From positions 1-35,920 of the forward strand of contig NZ_JACJRF010000052.1 in NCBI RefSeq assembly GCF_014697105.1: 35,920 bases of DNA, given 5' to 3'. The translations under genes were made by a program, and so were the position numbers. The DNA comes from Anabaena subtropica FACHB-260 (GTDB lineage: Bacteria > Cyanobacteriota > Cyanobacteriia > Cyanobacteriales > Nostocaceae). Shown piece after piece: positions 17,601 to 25,368 of the stretch (its first letter is position 1; every line of letters begins with the position of its first letter). Below the pieces are notes generated by a model. That model saw only the letters and a list, made by a program, of their open reading frames with translations. It ran no database searches and was not told the DNA's origin.

Positions 17601-18730
17601 TTGGGGCAACTTCCACAGAGATGGCACTGGTGGATATTCCTGATGCTCTGTCCCAACTAACACATAACAATTTCATGCTCCACAGCTTTGCTTACGCCAG
17701 CAAGGGAATTGAGCAAGATATTATCTGTCAGTTACTTGTCTCACCAAAATACCGTAAATCTCGCTGGGAAAACCCAGAAGACAGCCAGAAAATTACCAGC
17801 AACCCTTGGCAATGGCAACCTGTTGTTCCTGGTCTAGACCGGATGCAATGGCAAAGTTTGGGATTGGAGGAATTAGAGTTACCCCGTTTGGGAGAACCAG
17901 ACATTCCCGCCCGGATTCGTCTCCAGCAACATTTGGAAAGTTCTCTGTTAGGACAAGCAGTCTTAGATGCAGCCTTGGCATTAAAGCTGATTCTGCAACA
18001 CCAAGAATCTTTTACCCTAGAATTAGCAGATCAAAGATGGGTGTTACAGCGTCGAGAATTAGAAAGTCAGGTCTTTGTCCCCTTTGCCCGTCGCCTGAAC
18101 CGAGAACTCAACAAATTATTAGTAGCCCGTGGTATCCCCACAGAAGCAATTAATCAAGCAATTCTCACTGGTGGGGTGGCTAATTTGGGTGTTGTCAACC
18201 TGTGGCTGCGGCAAAAACTCCCCAATGCCAAAATTATTCAAGACTCATACCTGGGAGAAAATGGCGCACCTAATTGTAGTCGTGTTGCTTGTGGTTTAGC
18301 TTTACTACCCCTACATTCCCAAGTATTAGAAAAATCCAGACATCAATACACCGACTACTTCCTGTTTACCGAATTGCTGCGACTATTACCAGACCAGACT
18401 TTATCTTTTAGCGAAGTTCTCCAGCTATTTGAAGGACGCGGTATTAATACAAGTATTTGTCAGCAAAGGCTCTTAGCTTTCCTAGAAGGAGAACTCCCCC
18501 CTGGTTTAATCCCTGCTTCCCCTGAGTCTACCTGGCTGACCCACAGTTCTCTCAGTAATTTTGATTATCAGGCGATCGCCACTACACCACTTTTTGAAAA
18601 ACAGGGCAATCTTACTTACCGTCCCAATTCCCAACAATTGCAAGCACTCCATCGCTATCTTGATGCGATTAAAGCCAGTACTCAGCAATCATTGGAAGAC
18701 CCTTACACGCTTAATTTTGTCTGTGTCTAG
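14699..18730 (+). CDS. Large coiled-coil / Pro-Thr-Ser linker / Hsp70-actin-like ATPase fusion protein
   Basis: A 1343-residue protein starting at GTG with TAAGG about eight bases upstream. Residues 1-275 are largely helical and coiled-coil (for example ALLQERTVLVQEIRQLEQKR). Residues about 285-725 are an acidic Pro/Thr/Ser-rich linker carrying a 39-residue tandem duplication. From about 730 comes an Hsp70/actin-type ATPase fold: phosphate-1 loop YLGIDLGTTGISAALL (733-748), NCPSSW (890-895), a connecting helix FVEEAIASLLSF (921-932), phosphate-2 loop MNIGATSTEMALVDI (966-980), and adenosine loop AILTGGVANLG (1154-1164). A separate helical segment of about 140 residues ends the chain. There is no obvious substrate-binding beta domain like that of DnaK, so it is not a standard chaperone. 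No signal peptide or membrane helix. Cellular role unknown. Confidence 0.88.
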   Translation: MTSRTDEIQKLIADIDNLLNSSGNRLSRLLSNQAQEPKEVLERVRNFLVSLEESEKLENSPKNLPNESQHNSHLLTKFIEQGQNQSSPPPNQPHKEDNNFLFQQLKNELSELIQPLQGEITALLQERTVLVQEIRQLEQKRLQNYSLSQQLANQEQIITDFLQVLMGRLLPVLAVQITEGGANPTSYNSNNSSSLELPPTATQSFWDSSEQGERLTQLTKELDQHLLSLDGTVNVVFEALQRNINTYHESLSQSLARMHSTGLQSEQLMASLINTWTQYLQPLSTVTPSVPQEENPPPTTAPSSPIPPHTVIEVSTPSTITSEELASTVEVNQELETQTITDDLDAVLLQLGVDAPLSLENPTNLTTLLPNSWELANDEVDLIYASLFGNDNFPNEILEVNPDLITPDLLELNVDENPPVSASNSLTEEDSAAIMPDVWFDQSDTDLFDFTKIPEPETPILPPPSTELPAEPLPVSLFFDQSDTGLFDFTEIPELETPVPPSQSTELPTELDTQPSIIVSPAAIAITEIAPIQPGSADTITSLVEIEFPESLPDIPVLSAELTEAIVTIVTQEPEVITPHEQPEQSSEHYIAASPQENLLSSEVTQLVNPPDISLNEEQWLQLHQDLAKLDDSLSSEPEPVTNSDTIDTVVTHQPPQTEPEITDNSTVVAFPEAEVTNTTSTSQQQNILNFTPRTESKTEVPIPVQDISVVDITNTANNNTDIAPRISDSIWYLGIDLGTTGISAALLNRSTGVVYPIYWSTEAQPGANSFQQSFRLPAEVYLPTASVPQTSADKDVSEFKNHLYSVQLKPYLQVAIPYKSEQQKWEPLLQFNESSAGPLIWVVRSLSKLLLTLKADRYSTTQGLIATAVGLNQRTFHGIVSTIAGIICNCPSSWSEQYRFNVREALLTSKLVQHPQQVFFVEEAIASLLSFIDGSNGEVVQLSTHQGLSPAKNSDHSLQGNTLIMNIGATSTEMALVDIPDALSQLTHNNFMLHSFAYASKGIEQDIICQLLVSPKYRKSRWENPEDSQKITSNPWQWQPVVPGLDRMQWQSLGLEELELPRLGEPDIPARIRLQQHLESSLLGQAVLDAALALKLILQHQESFTLELADQRWVLQRRELESQVFVPFARRLNRELNKLLVARGIPTEAINQAILTGGVANLGVVNLWLRQKLPNAKIIQDSYLGENGAPNCSRVACGLALLPLHSQVLEKSRHQYTDYFLFTELLRLLPDQTLSFSEVLQLFEGRGINTSICQQRLLAFLEGELPPGLIPASPESTWLTHSSLSNFDYQAIATTPLFEKQGNLTYRPNSQQLQALHRYLDAIKASTQQSLEDPYTLNFVCV
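16016..16222 (+). repeat. Internal tandem duplication (117-base period) in the Hsp70-like fusion gene
   Basis: The stretch beginning at 16016 (FDQSDTDLFDFTKIPEPETP) recurs 117 bases later at 16133 (FDQSDTGLFDFTEIPELETP), extending through STELPA/STELPT. Base identity is high, pointing to a fairly recent duplication of 39 codons in the linker. Confidence 0.85.
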
Positions 18731-19030
18731 AAAATCTAGTGCTTCTCGTTTGTATGCAATACACTCTGACCTCTCTCCTGCAAAGATAGAGGCTTTGAGG
18801 CTTACCCCCCTTCTCTTGTAGGGAAGGGGTTGGGGGTTAGGTCTGTATTAAACTCAACTGCAAACTGCTATAGGTAGCGGGGAGTGCTGAGTAGGAATTT
18901 CTCCCTTACACCCCTACACTTCTATTTTCCTGAAAAACGCCGACTTTGAACTAAAGACAGAATTATTGATAAATTAATGAGTGCTGGCTGATAAATTAAA
19001 ACTTATTGAAGGTATAGAACCAGAATTATT
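18731..19030. other. Intergenic region with a GC-rich hairpin repeat
   Basis: About 300 bases without a gene between two plus-strand genes. It contains the C/G-rich repeat at 18804-18841; the rest is unremarkable AT-rich DNA. Confidence 0.5.
18804..18841. repeat. C-run/G-run hairpin repeat
   Basis: A CCCCCCTTC tract pairs with GAAGGGG across TCTTGTAGG, followed by TTGGGGGTTAGGT. This C-run/G-run element is a common dispersed repeat in cyanobacteria. It lies 70-110 bases after the fusion gene and may also stop its transcript, although no T-run follows. Confidence 0.55.
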
Positions 19031-19630
19031 ATGAAATCCCTGCACCGTCCTGATCTATATGGCTGGTCTACTTTCAACCCTGCAAGAAATATTGATTTCA
19101 ATGGGTTTGCTTGGATTCGTCCTGGTGGCAATATCCTAATTGACCCAGTAGCCCTATCAAACCATGATTGGAAGCATCTGGAATCTCTCGGTGGTGTGGT
19201 TTGGATTATCCTGACAAACTCCGATCATGTGAGGTCAGCCAAGGAAATTGCCGATCAAACTTATGCCAAAATAGCCGGGCCAGTAGCCGAGAAAGAATAT
19301 TTTCCTATATATTGCGATCGCTGGTTATCTGATGGTGATGAATTTGTCCCAGGACTAAAGGTAATTGAACTCCAAGGTTCTAAAACTCCAGGTGAATTGG
19401 CGCTGTTACTAGAAGAAACTACTTTGATTACCGGGGATTTAGTCCGCGCCTACACAGCAGGTAGCTTGGGTATTTTACCCGAGGAAAAGTTGCTGAATAA
19501 AGCCGATGCGGTGGCTTCTGTTCGCCGATTAGCCGAATTAGAAAAGGTGGAAGCTGTGTTAGTCGGGGATGGTTGGTCAGTTTTTCGGGATGGACGCGAT
19601 CGCTTAAAGGAACTTGTTGCCACTTTGTGA
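19031..19630 (+). CDS. Metallo-beta-lactamase-fold protein with degenerate metal site
   Basis: A 199-residue protein with the layout of a small metallo-beta-lactamase-fold hydrolase: an early strand pair (GFAWIRPGGNILIDPVAL), a loop TNSDHVRSAKEIA at 62-74 where the HxHxDH motif normally sits, LEETTLITGDLVRAYTAGSL at 127-146 for the fourth metal motif, and VLVGDGWSVF at the end. The metal ligands are largely replaced: only Asp65-His66 of the first motif and Asp136 survive, so it may be non-hydrolytic or use a different site. No signal peptide. It stands alone, with an AAGG sequence about 20 bases before the ATG, which is further than normal. Substrate unknown. Confidence 0.75.
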   Translation: MKSLHRPDLYGWSTFNPARNIDFNGFAWIRPGGNILIDPVALSNHDWKHLESLGGVVWIILTNSDHVRSAKEIADQTYAKIAGPVAEKEYFPIYCDRWLSDGDEFVPGLKVIELQGSKTPGELALLLEETTLITGDLVRAYTAGSLGILPEEKLLNKADAVASVRRLAELEKVEAVLVGDGWSVFRDGRDRLKELVATL

Positions 19631-19674
19631 ACAGGGTCTGGGGTGTGGAGTGTAGGGGAGATACTTCCATCTCT

Positions 19675-19698
19675 CCTGTTCCCTGTTCCCTGTTCCCT
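19675..19698. repeat. Short tandem heptamer repeat (TGTTCCC)
   Basis: Three consecutive copies of a CCTGTTC-type heptamer lie in the 69-base gap between two converging genes. Confidence 0.7.
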
Positions 19699-19699
19699 A

Positions 19700-21760
19700 T
19701 TAATTTGCAGCTGTTTGAGCTTCTTGATAAATAATCTCTTGGAACTGGATGACATCCTTTTGCGGGTCGGAAATACTAACTTTTACTAATATCTGTTCGC
19801 CTAGTCTCACCGATCGCTTGAATACCATTGGCAACTGTAAACCTAAATCTTCTAACAATATTAGTGCTAAATTGCTATCTTCTCGCAACCACATCAACAC
19901 TGTCACTTGCCAAATTTCCTCCGGATGACGGCGCAAATATTCTAACGCCCAGTATCTATTGGTTTGCCGTTCTACCATTGTCAACTCTTGAGTGGTGCTG
20001 GTGACAGTCATCATCACTTCTTTGAGTTCTTCGGCTGTAAAGGGAGGAACTTCACCCCGTAGATGGGCTTTGAGTTGAAAGTGGGTGAGTAAGTCACTGT
20101 AGCGACGGATGGGAGATGTGGCTTGAGTGTAAGTATCCAAACCTAAGCCAGCGTGACGCACAGGTGTAATACTCATTTCACTCTTGGGCATACAACGCCG
20201 CATCGCACAAGCACGGACAAATCCGGCTGGTAGGAGGAGTAATTCATCTTCTGGGGGCAATTCCGGTTGTGGTTGACCCCGGAAAGGTAAGGGTATGTTG
20301 TGTACTTGACCGTAACGGGCAGCAACTTCACCAGCTAGAATCATCATTTCTGCTACTAAGTGCCGTGAGCGAGAATCATCTAAAATGTCGATGCTGATGT
20401 CATCATTTTTAACTTTGATCATCGCTTCTGGCATATTAATGCTGATCGCGCCTTGATTATACCGCCAAGATTTACGTTTAGTTGCCCAAGTGGCGATCGC
20501 CGCAATTTCCGGTTCTGCTTGCACTCCCAATTCCAACATCTCATCTACATCTTCGTATGTAAGACGATAGGTTGGTTTGATTAAACTAGGATGAATAGTA
20601 AAATCTGCTACTGCCCCTGCTTCATCTAAGACAATGCCAAAACTTAAAGCACAACAAACTTTACCCTGTACCAGACTCATGGGGCCTGTTGCCAATAGTT
20701 CGGGAAACATGGGTATCATCCCCGTTGGCAAATAAACTGTACTGCCTCTTTTTCTCGCTTCTAGGTCTAAATCATCTTCTGGTGCTAAGTAGCGTGTAGG
20801 GTCGGCGATATGCACCCATAACCGCTCCCGACCATCTGGGACTAATTCCCAACTCAGACCATCATCTATTTCAGTGGTGCTTTCATCGTCAACTGTGTAG
20901 ACCTTCAGGTGAGTCAAATCGAGGCGATTTGTGTCTAAATCTGTCGGCGGGAAATCCAAACGCTGTTGCGCCACTTCTAATACCTTGCTAGGAAACTGAA
21001 TTGGAATTGACGAACGACGCAAGAACAAGTTTTCGTTGACACTCCACCACCCCAAATCTACCAATAATTGAAAGGCTCCTTGGGGAGTTGCCGATCGCCC
21101 CAGCATATTCATTGTTTCTAAAACTGGGGCTGAGGGAGGATAGGCTCGCGCCAGAGAATCATAGTTTAGCCCTACCTTGACAATGTCTGCCAAGAGCGTT
21201 GCATACTTTTCCAACGCTTCTAGGCGCTGGCGGTCATGACGCTGCCATTCTACTGCTTCACCTTGGAGTGCTTGCTCTACACGCGTCAAAAATTCTTGCT
21301 GTCCCCTAGCTTTGAGGGCTTCTACTTCTATCTGGTGCTTGCGTTCTGCTACTTGAGCCGCCGTTCTCGGTTCGTAAGCATCACCTTTTTGCTTAAAATA
21401 TAACTTGTCATCTGATAACAAGCAATGAGCAGCATAACTAGGGGCTGAATTTGATTCGGAAAACAACAGATTAGCCATTTGGGACGGCGTGACTGTTTCT
21501 CCATCTTCTACCAGTAATTCCCAAGCCACTTCTAAGCTTGAAGGATCTAGATAAGGCTTGACCTCTTCCAGAAAGTTCTCAATATCTGATGACTTGTAAG
21601 TGTTGCCGTTAACTGTATATGTAAATTGTCTAGGCGCGAGGCTGTGGGATTGACCGCGTTCATCTACCACAAACCAACGGGTCTTTCCGTCTGGGCGGTC
21701 TACTACGCCCAAACGGCGATCGCCTTGAACCCTAAATTCAACTAGCGTCCCCTTCTCCAC
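19700..21760 (-). CDS. RNase II/R family 3'-5' exoribonuclease
   Basis: A 686-residue exoribonuclease that degrades or trims RNA from the 3' end. The N-terminal 270 residues are an extended RNA-binding region with a short beta-barrel start; the catalytic RNB domain runs from about 275 to 610. The metal-binding motif VDDESTTEIDDGLSWE (290-305) supplies Asp291, Glu297, Asp299 and Asp300; Glu at 297 replaces the Asp of E. coli RNase II, as I recall for the chloroplast RNR1 group. The second signature TYTQATSPIRRYSDLLTHFQ spans 543-562. A short S1-like barrel ends the chain. The start is a GTG at 21760. It follows rpmG-rpsR on the same strand after 213 bases holding a large inverted repeat; this neighbourhood is familiar from other cyanobacteria. 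Confidence 0.93.
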   Translation of the reverse strand: MEKGTLVEFRVQGDRRLGVVDRPDGKTRWFVVDERGQSHSLAPRQFTYTVNGNTYKSSDIENFLEEVKPYLDPSSLEVAWELLVEDGETVTPSQMANLLFSESNSAPSYAAHCLLSDDKLYFKQKGDAYEPRTAAQVAERKHQIEVEALKARGQQEFLTRVEQALQGEAVEWQRHDRQRLEALEKYATLLADIVKVGLNYDSLARAYPPSAPVLETMNMLGRSATPQGAFQLLVDLGWWSVNENLFLRRSSIPIQFPSKVLEVAQQRLDFPPTDLDTNRLDLTHLKVYTVDDESTTEIDDGLSWELVPDGRERLWVHIADPTRYLAPEDDLDLEARKRGSTVYLPTGMIPMFPELLATGPMSLVQGKVCCALSFGIVLDEAGAVADFTIHPSLIKPTYRLTYEDVDEMLELGVQAEPEIAAIATWATKRKSWRYNQGAISINMPEAMIKVKNDDISIDILDDSRSRHLVAEMMILAGEVAARYGQVHNIPLPFRGQPQPELPPEDELLLLPAGFVRACAMRRCMPKSEMSITPVRHAGLGLDTYTQATSPIRRYSDLLTHFQLKAHLRGEVPPFTAEELKEVMMTVTSTTQELTMVERQTNRYWALEYLRRHPEEIWQVTVLMWLREDSNLALILLEDLGLQLPMVFKRSVRLGEQILVKVSISDPQKDVIQFQEIIYQEAQTAAN

Positions 21761-21872
21761 AACTCTCGCAATTAATTGGTTGACAAATAGATTTTAGATT
21801 TTGGAATTCAATAATGACTACTAAATCCCAAATTTCATGATTTTAACTGTAGAACAATATCCTACACTAATT

Positions 21873-21959
21873 GAGATTTTAGATTATGGACTCAGACAAT
21901 CGAAAGCTACATAACACCATCATGTAGCTTCTTGAGTTCATCCAAAATCTAAAATTCTC
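21873..21959. repeat. 87-bp nested inverted repeat between rpsR and the exoribonuclease gene
   Basis: Outer arms GAGATTTTAGATTATGGACT and the reverse complement of CCAAAATCTAAAATTCTC at the right pair imperfectly. Inside, AAGCTACAT (21904-21912) pairs perfectly with ATGTAGCTT (21922-21930) over a 9-base loop. The transcript from rpmG-rpsR would fold here before the exoribonuclease start. It could be a terminator, an attenuator or a small mobile element; no T-run follows on the minus strand. Confidence 0.7.
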
Positions 21960-21973
21960 GCCTCTGACTGGAA

Positions 21974-22189
21974 TTAGCCTTCCGCATTGATAAATGGCAA
22001 CAAAGCCACCAAACGGGAACGTTTAATCGCTAATGTCAAGTCTCGCTGTTGTTGAGCAGTCAACCCAGTAATTCGACGGGGTAGTATTTTACCACGCTCT
22101 GTGATGAATTTACGCAACAAATCAACATCCTTGTAGTCAATTGGTTCTCCAGGCTTAATGGGAGACAGGCGACGACGGTAATAACTCAT
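21974..22189 (-). CDS. rpsR: 30S ribosomal protein S18
   Basis: A 71-residue protein with the S18 core [20 protein letters not shown] and [20 protein letters not shown], which binds 16S rRNA in the platform of the small subunit. The length is standard for cyanobacteria. The ATG at 22189 comes two bases after the rpmG stop, so both are translated from one message. The adjoining exoribonuclease gene downstream matches cyanobacterial gene order. Confidence 0.98.
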   Translation of the reverse strand: MSYYRRRLSPIKPGEPIDYKDVDLLRKFITERGKILPRRITGLTAQQQRDLTLAIKRSRLVALLPFINAEG

Positions 22190-22191
22190 CT

Positions 22192-22386
22192 TTACTTGAT
22201 TTCCTTGTGAACGGTATGTTTATTGCAGTGGGTGCAGAACTTTTTCAGTTCTAGGCGATTGGTGGTGTTACGACGGTTCTTGGTTGATGTATACCGTGAA
22301 ACCCCTGGAGATCGCTTATCTGGATTTGTCCGACACTCAGTACACTCTAGTGTCACTATGATGCGGACACCTTTACTTTTAGCCAT
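22192..22386 (-). CDS. rpmG: 50S ribosomal protein L33
   Basis: A 64-residue L33 protein: it begins [20 protein letters not shown], has the conserved [20 protein letters not shown] core, and ends with a second cysteine pair ([15 protein letters not shown]). The two CxxC pairs (C15, C18 and C52, C55) form the zinc-binding variant of L33. It is the first gene of the rpmG-rpsR pair. Confidence 0.98.
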   Translation of the reverse strand: MAKSKGVRIIVTLECTECRTNPDKRSPGVSRYTSTKNRRNTTNRLELKKFCTHCNKHTVHKEIK

Positions 22387-22429
22387 AATCTTACAAACGC
22401 TAAAGCCTGAAGAGAATTAACACAAATGA

Positions 22430-22987
22430 CTATCTTCTCACATTTCGTCGTAAAGTTTCAACTAATCGCTTAACTTTTAAATCGAGCGAATAGCCCCGAC
22501 GTGACGAAACAATGAAAGTAGAAGCATAGCGGTCATGCCAAGCCTGCCGCATCTGGGTATCAGAGAAAGCAGCCCCACAGTCAATTGCTAGGGGAATCAC
22601 TAGCAGTATAGCAGTGGGATTGAGTCTAATGTTGCCCAAAGCAATGGACACTAAAAGAACGCCAAAGCCAATTATAGCTTCTCGTTTCAACAGTGCTAGC
22701 AACTCAGGAATTCTGGGGACAACTTCGCCGTTTTCCACTTCTAGTACTTTCAAGTCAAATGCCCAACGTCCTAAACTTTGTCCTTGATTGTTGGAGACAA
22801 CCAGCACCCGCAAAATCAACCAGCCAAAGATAAAAACTAGAATTTGGACAAATTGAATACCAATACCACTGCTACCCAATAAAGAACTCACTAACCATAC
22901 ACCGAGGAAATCTAGTCCCAAAGCGAAACCGCGTCGCCAAAGATCAGCTTTGGGGTAATATTTTTCGGGGATGCGTGCGATAGTCAT
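22430..22987 (-). CDS. RDD family integral membrane protein
   Basis: A 185-residue membrane protein with the RDD signature: Arg-Arg in DLWRRGFALGLDFLGVWLVS at the start of the first helix and an aspartate within it, then a second helix (VQILVFIFGWLILRVLVVSN), the GQSLGRWAFDLKVLEVENGE segment, and two more helices. The loop FSDTQMRQAWHDRYASTFIV near the C-terminus is also typical. RDD proteins have been linked with ion exchange, but their function is generally unknown. It lies 43 bases upstream of rpmG on the same strand and might be cotranscribed. Confidence 0.88.
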   Translation of the reverse strand: MTIARIPEKYYPKADLWRRGFALGLDFLGVWLVSSLLGSSGIGIQFVQILVFIFGWLILRVLVVSNNQGQSLGRWAFDLKVLEVENGEVVPRIPELLALLKREAIIGFGVLLVSIALGNIRLNPTAILLVIPLAIDCGAAFSDTQMRQAWHDRYASTFIVSSRRGYSLDLKVKRLVETLRRNVRR

Positions 22988-22992
22988 AAAAG

Positions 22993-23013
22993 TGCGGAGT
23001 GGGGAGTGGGGAG
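22993..23013. repeat. Short tandem heptamer repeat (GGGGAGT)
   Basis: About three copies of the GGAGTGG heptamer lie just upstream of the RDD gene start. The motif belongs to the STRR-type repeats of heterocystous cyanobacteria. Confidence 0.7.
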
Positions 23014-23178
23014 AAATCCATTCACAATTAAAGAACTCTTAAGGATTGGGGAATGAGGCTTCTATCGTTAATTATTATAAGACTTACGAATTGACAAATT
23101 AATGAAATAATGCAGTTACAAATAGATTTCCTCTACTTGCAGGTATGTTACGCAATGCTAAAGACGGGACAATAGGAT

Positions 23179-25311
23179 TTATGGTGTTGTGATTGGTGTA
23201 GGTGTAGGAGTTTCTGTCGGCGTTTCCGTGGGAGTTGGGGAAGGTGTGGGAATTTCTGTTGGTGTTTCCGTGGGAGTTGGGGAAGGTGTGAAAGTTTCTG
23301 TTGGTGTTGGTGTAGGTTCTGGCGGTGGGGTGGGATTTTCTACTGTGATGGTGAGCCGATAATCTGCGGGTGTAGTTGCAGTAGATACGACAACGAATTC
23401 ATAAAATCCAGATTCTGGGAGTTTAGTGGATAAACTGCGTTTCTGTGAATCTTCTAACAAGACTATTTTTCCTGATGGAGAATAGACAGACAATAAAAGG
23501 TTGGGGTTTGCTTGTAGTTGTAGTTCTAGAGATTGGTCTTTAGCCAAGTCAGCAATAAAAACTTTACCACCAGCAGGCTGGAAAGTGCCGCTAACTGTTT
23601 TACTCGTAGCACCTTGATCAAAAACAATCCTTTGAAAAGCGCTACCAGCAAGGATTGCACTGAGTTTATCGCTGACAAAAGCTTGCCAAACCTGTCCAAT
23701 TGGTTGGTCTATAAAGTTTTTGCCTTTTTGTTCAGGGAACGCCCTGAAAAAAGCCGCATCACCCAAATCGTATAAAGAACGGCTACCAACATTGATTTGA
23801 TTGACTTCTACTTTCCAGCGATCGCGTTCTGCGGCAGTATAAGTACCTAGTTGTCGTCTGGCTCTATTACTCAGGGGTGAGAGTTTATTCAGCAATTCGG
23901 CGGCGACTTTATCCCATTCTGCCCGCAAATTTTCATCTTCTGGTTCATCGCTGAGGGTACGTCCGCGTAAACTGGGGTTTTTGTCCCAAAAAGCCTGATT
24001 CACTAAATTAATATAAAAGTTAAAATCTATACCTAATTGTTGACGGCGATCGCTCAATCTTTGTTTGCGTTGTCGTTCTGCTGGTGAGTATTTATCTAAG
24101 GGGTTGGTGGGTTGGGTACTAGTTGGGGTAGGTGTGGGGTTCTCAGTTATGGGATTGCGGCTCCTACTGAGTCCCCACCAAACTAAGCCAGCCGCACCGA
24201 CTAATAAGAATGCGGCTATTGGTATCCACCAGTTTTTTGATTGGGGAGGTGGGGGAGTGGGGGAAGTTAGGGGAGTGGGGAAAGATGGAGAAACGGCGAC
24301 GGTGGGTGCAACAGTAGGGACTGGTGATGGTGTGGGGATATGATAATTTGCGGGTGCTGGGTTGAGTGCTTGTAATACTTCTTGAGCAGACTGATAGCGA
24401 TCGCCTGGTCTAGCGGCTAACATTTTATCTAAGACTTGTCCCAAAATTGGACTGAGGCTAATTTCACGCCTCCATTGCCAAGATAAGTTATATGTATCAA
24501 CTAATTCTTGTGGTTGTTTACCAGTCAGTAAAACTACTGCTGTGACTGCCAAAGCATATAAATCACTGTGGGGAGAAACAGATCCGGTTTGCATCTGTTC
24601 TGGCGGTGCAAATCCCACTTTACCTAACAGGGTAGCGGCTGGAGGAGATGCTACTACACCTGGTTGATAATATTCAGATGCTACAACTGCCACTACTTGT
24701 TTGACACCACCAAAATCAATCAATACTGGTAGTCTGTCCACATTGCGGAGGATGAGATTATCTGGCGAGATATCGCGGTGAATTACACCCAAGGAATGGA
24801 TATAATCTAAAACTGGGAGAATTTGCTGCAAAAGTTGGCGAATTTCTGCCTCTGTGAACCGCAACCCTTGCTGTATCCGCTTATTCAATAAATCACTATA
24901 AGTTTCCCCTTCTACATAATCTTGGACTAAAAATAAATATTCTTTACCTGTTAGATTGACACGAAATATTTCTCGAAAGCGGGGTATTTGGGGATGTTGC
25001 AGCTTATAGAGAACATTGGCTTCTCGTTGAAACAGTTCCTCTGCTTTTTGTAAGACGTAGGCTGTTTGTACTTGGGGAGAAAATTCTTTTAAAACACAAA
25101 GTTCGCGGAAACGGTTAATATCTTCAGCTAAATAAGTGCGTCCGAACCCCCCTTGTCCGACTTGACGCACGATTAGATAGCGATCGCTTAAAGTTAACCC
25201 TGGTTGGATTCCCTGAGTAAAAAAATTATCCACTAAATTCTCACCACACTTAAGACAGAACCGAGTCCCTGGGTAATTCTCGTGTCCTTTTGAACAATAT
25301 AAATTGGTCAT
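23179..25311 (-). CDS. Membrane Ser/Thr protein kinase with PPC domain and Pro-Thr tail
   Basis: A 710-residue Hanks-type kinase. Residues 1-23 form a Cys/His ribbon (C6, H10, C19, C22: CSKGHENYPGTRFCLKCG). The kinase domain (about 44-315) has GQGGFGRTY (52-60), Lys75 in VLKEF, HRDISPDN (178-185), and DFGG (199-202), all needed for activity. A Pro-rich linker follows, then a single transmembrane helix (about 361-380). Outside lies a domain of about 130 residues (420-555) shared with the neighbouring kinase, then a beta-rich bacterial pre-peptidase C-terminal (PPC) domain (about 560-657) and a 50-residue Pro-Thr-Glu tail made of near-perfect 14-residue repeats. The signal sensed and the targets are unknown. 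Same strand as the paralogue, 57 bases downstream of it. Confidence 0.93.
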   Translation of the reverse strand: MTNLYCSKGHENYPGTRFCLKCGENLVDNFFTQGIQPGLTLSDRYLIVRQVGQGGFGRTYLAEDINRFRELCVLKEFSPQVQTAYVLQKAEELFQREANVLYKLQHPQIPRFREIFRVNLTGKEYLFLVQDYVEGETYSDLLNKRIQQGLRFTEAEIRQLLQQILPVLDYIHSLGVIHRDISPDNLILRNVDRLPVLIDFGGVKQVVAVVASEYYQPGVVASPPAATLLGKVGFAPPEQMQTGSVSPHSDLYALAVTAVVLLTGKQPQELVDTYNLSWQWRREISLSPILGQVLDKMLAARPGDRYQSAQEVLQALNPAPANYHIPTPSPVPTVAPTVAVSPSFPTPLTSPTPPPPQSKNWWIPIAAFLLVGAAGLVWWGLSRSRNPITENPTPTPTSTQPTNPLDKYSPAERQRKQRLSDRRQQLGIDFNFYINLVNQAFWDKNPSLRGRTLSDEPEDENLRAEWDKVAAELLNKLSPLSNRARRQLGTYTAAERDRWKVEVNQINVGSRSLYDLGDAAFFRAFPEQKGKNFIDQPIGQVWQAFVSDKLSAILAGSAFQRIVFDQGATSKTVSGTFQPAGGKVFIADLAKDQSLELQLQANPNLLLSVYSPSGKIVLLEDSQKRSLSTKLPESGFYEFVVVSTATTPADYRLTITVENPTPPPEPTPTPTETFTPSPTPTETPTEIPTPSPTPTETPTETPTPTPITTP
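23222..23305 (-). repeat. Two 42-bp tandem repeats encoding the kinase tail
   Basis: Unit 1 (23222-23263) and unit 2 (23264-23305) both begin GTTTCCGTGGGAGTTGGGGA and differ only by a few bases in the middle. Each encodes 14 residues of the Pro-Thr-Glu tail, with partial units on both sides. Confidence 0.9.
24241..24290. repeat. G-rich heptamer-like repeat inside the kinase gene
   Basis: GGGGAGTGG-type units overlap the codons for the juxtamembrane Pro-rich linker (SPSFPTPLTSPTPPPP). Confidence 0.5.
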
Positions 25312-25336
25312 TGGTCAGTTGTCAGTTGTCAATAGT
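25305..25336. repeat. Short tandem heptamer repeat (GTCAGTT)
   Basis: The stretch TTGGTCAGTTGTCAGTTGTC followed by AATAGTCAG contains three to four imperfect GTCAGTT heptamers, spanning the start codon of the 710-residue kinase and its leader. Confidence 0.65.
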
Positions 25337-25368
25337 CAGTTTTTCGCTTCTCAGCACTCAGCACTCCC

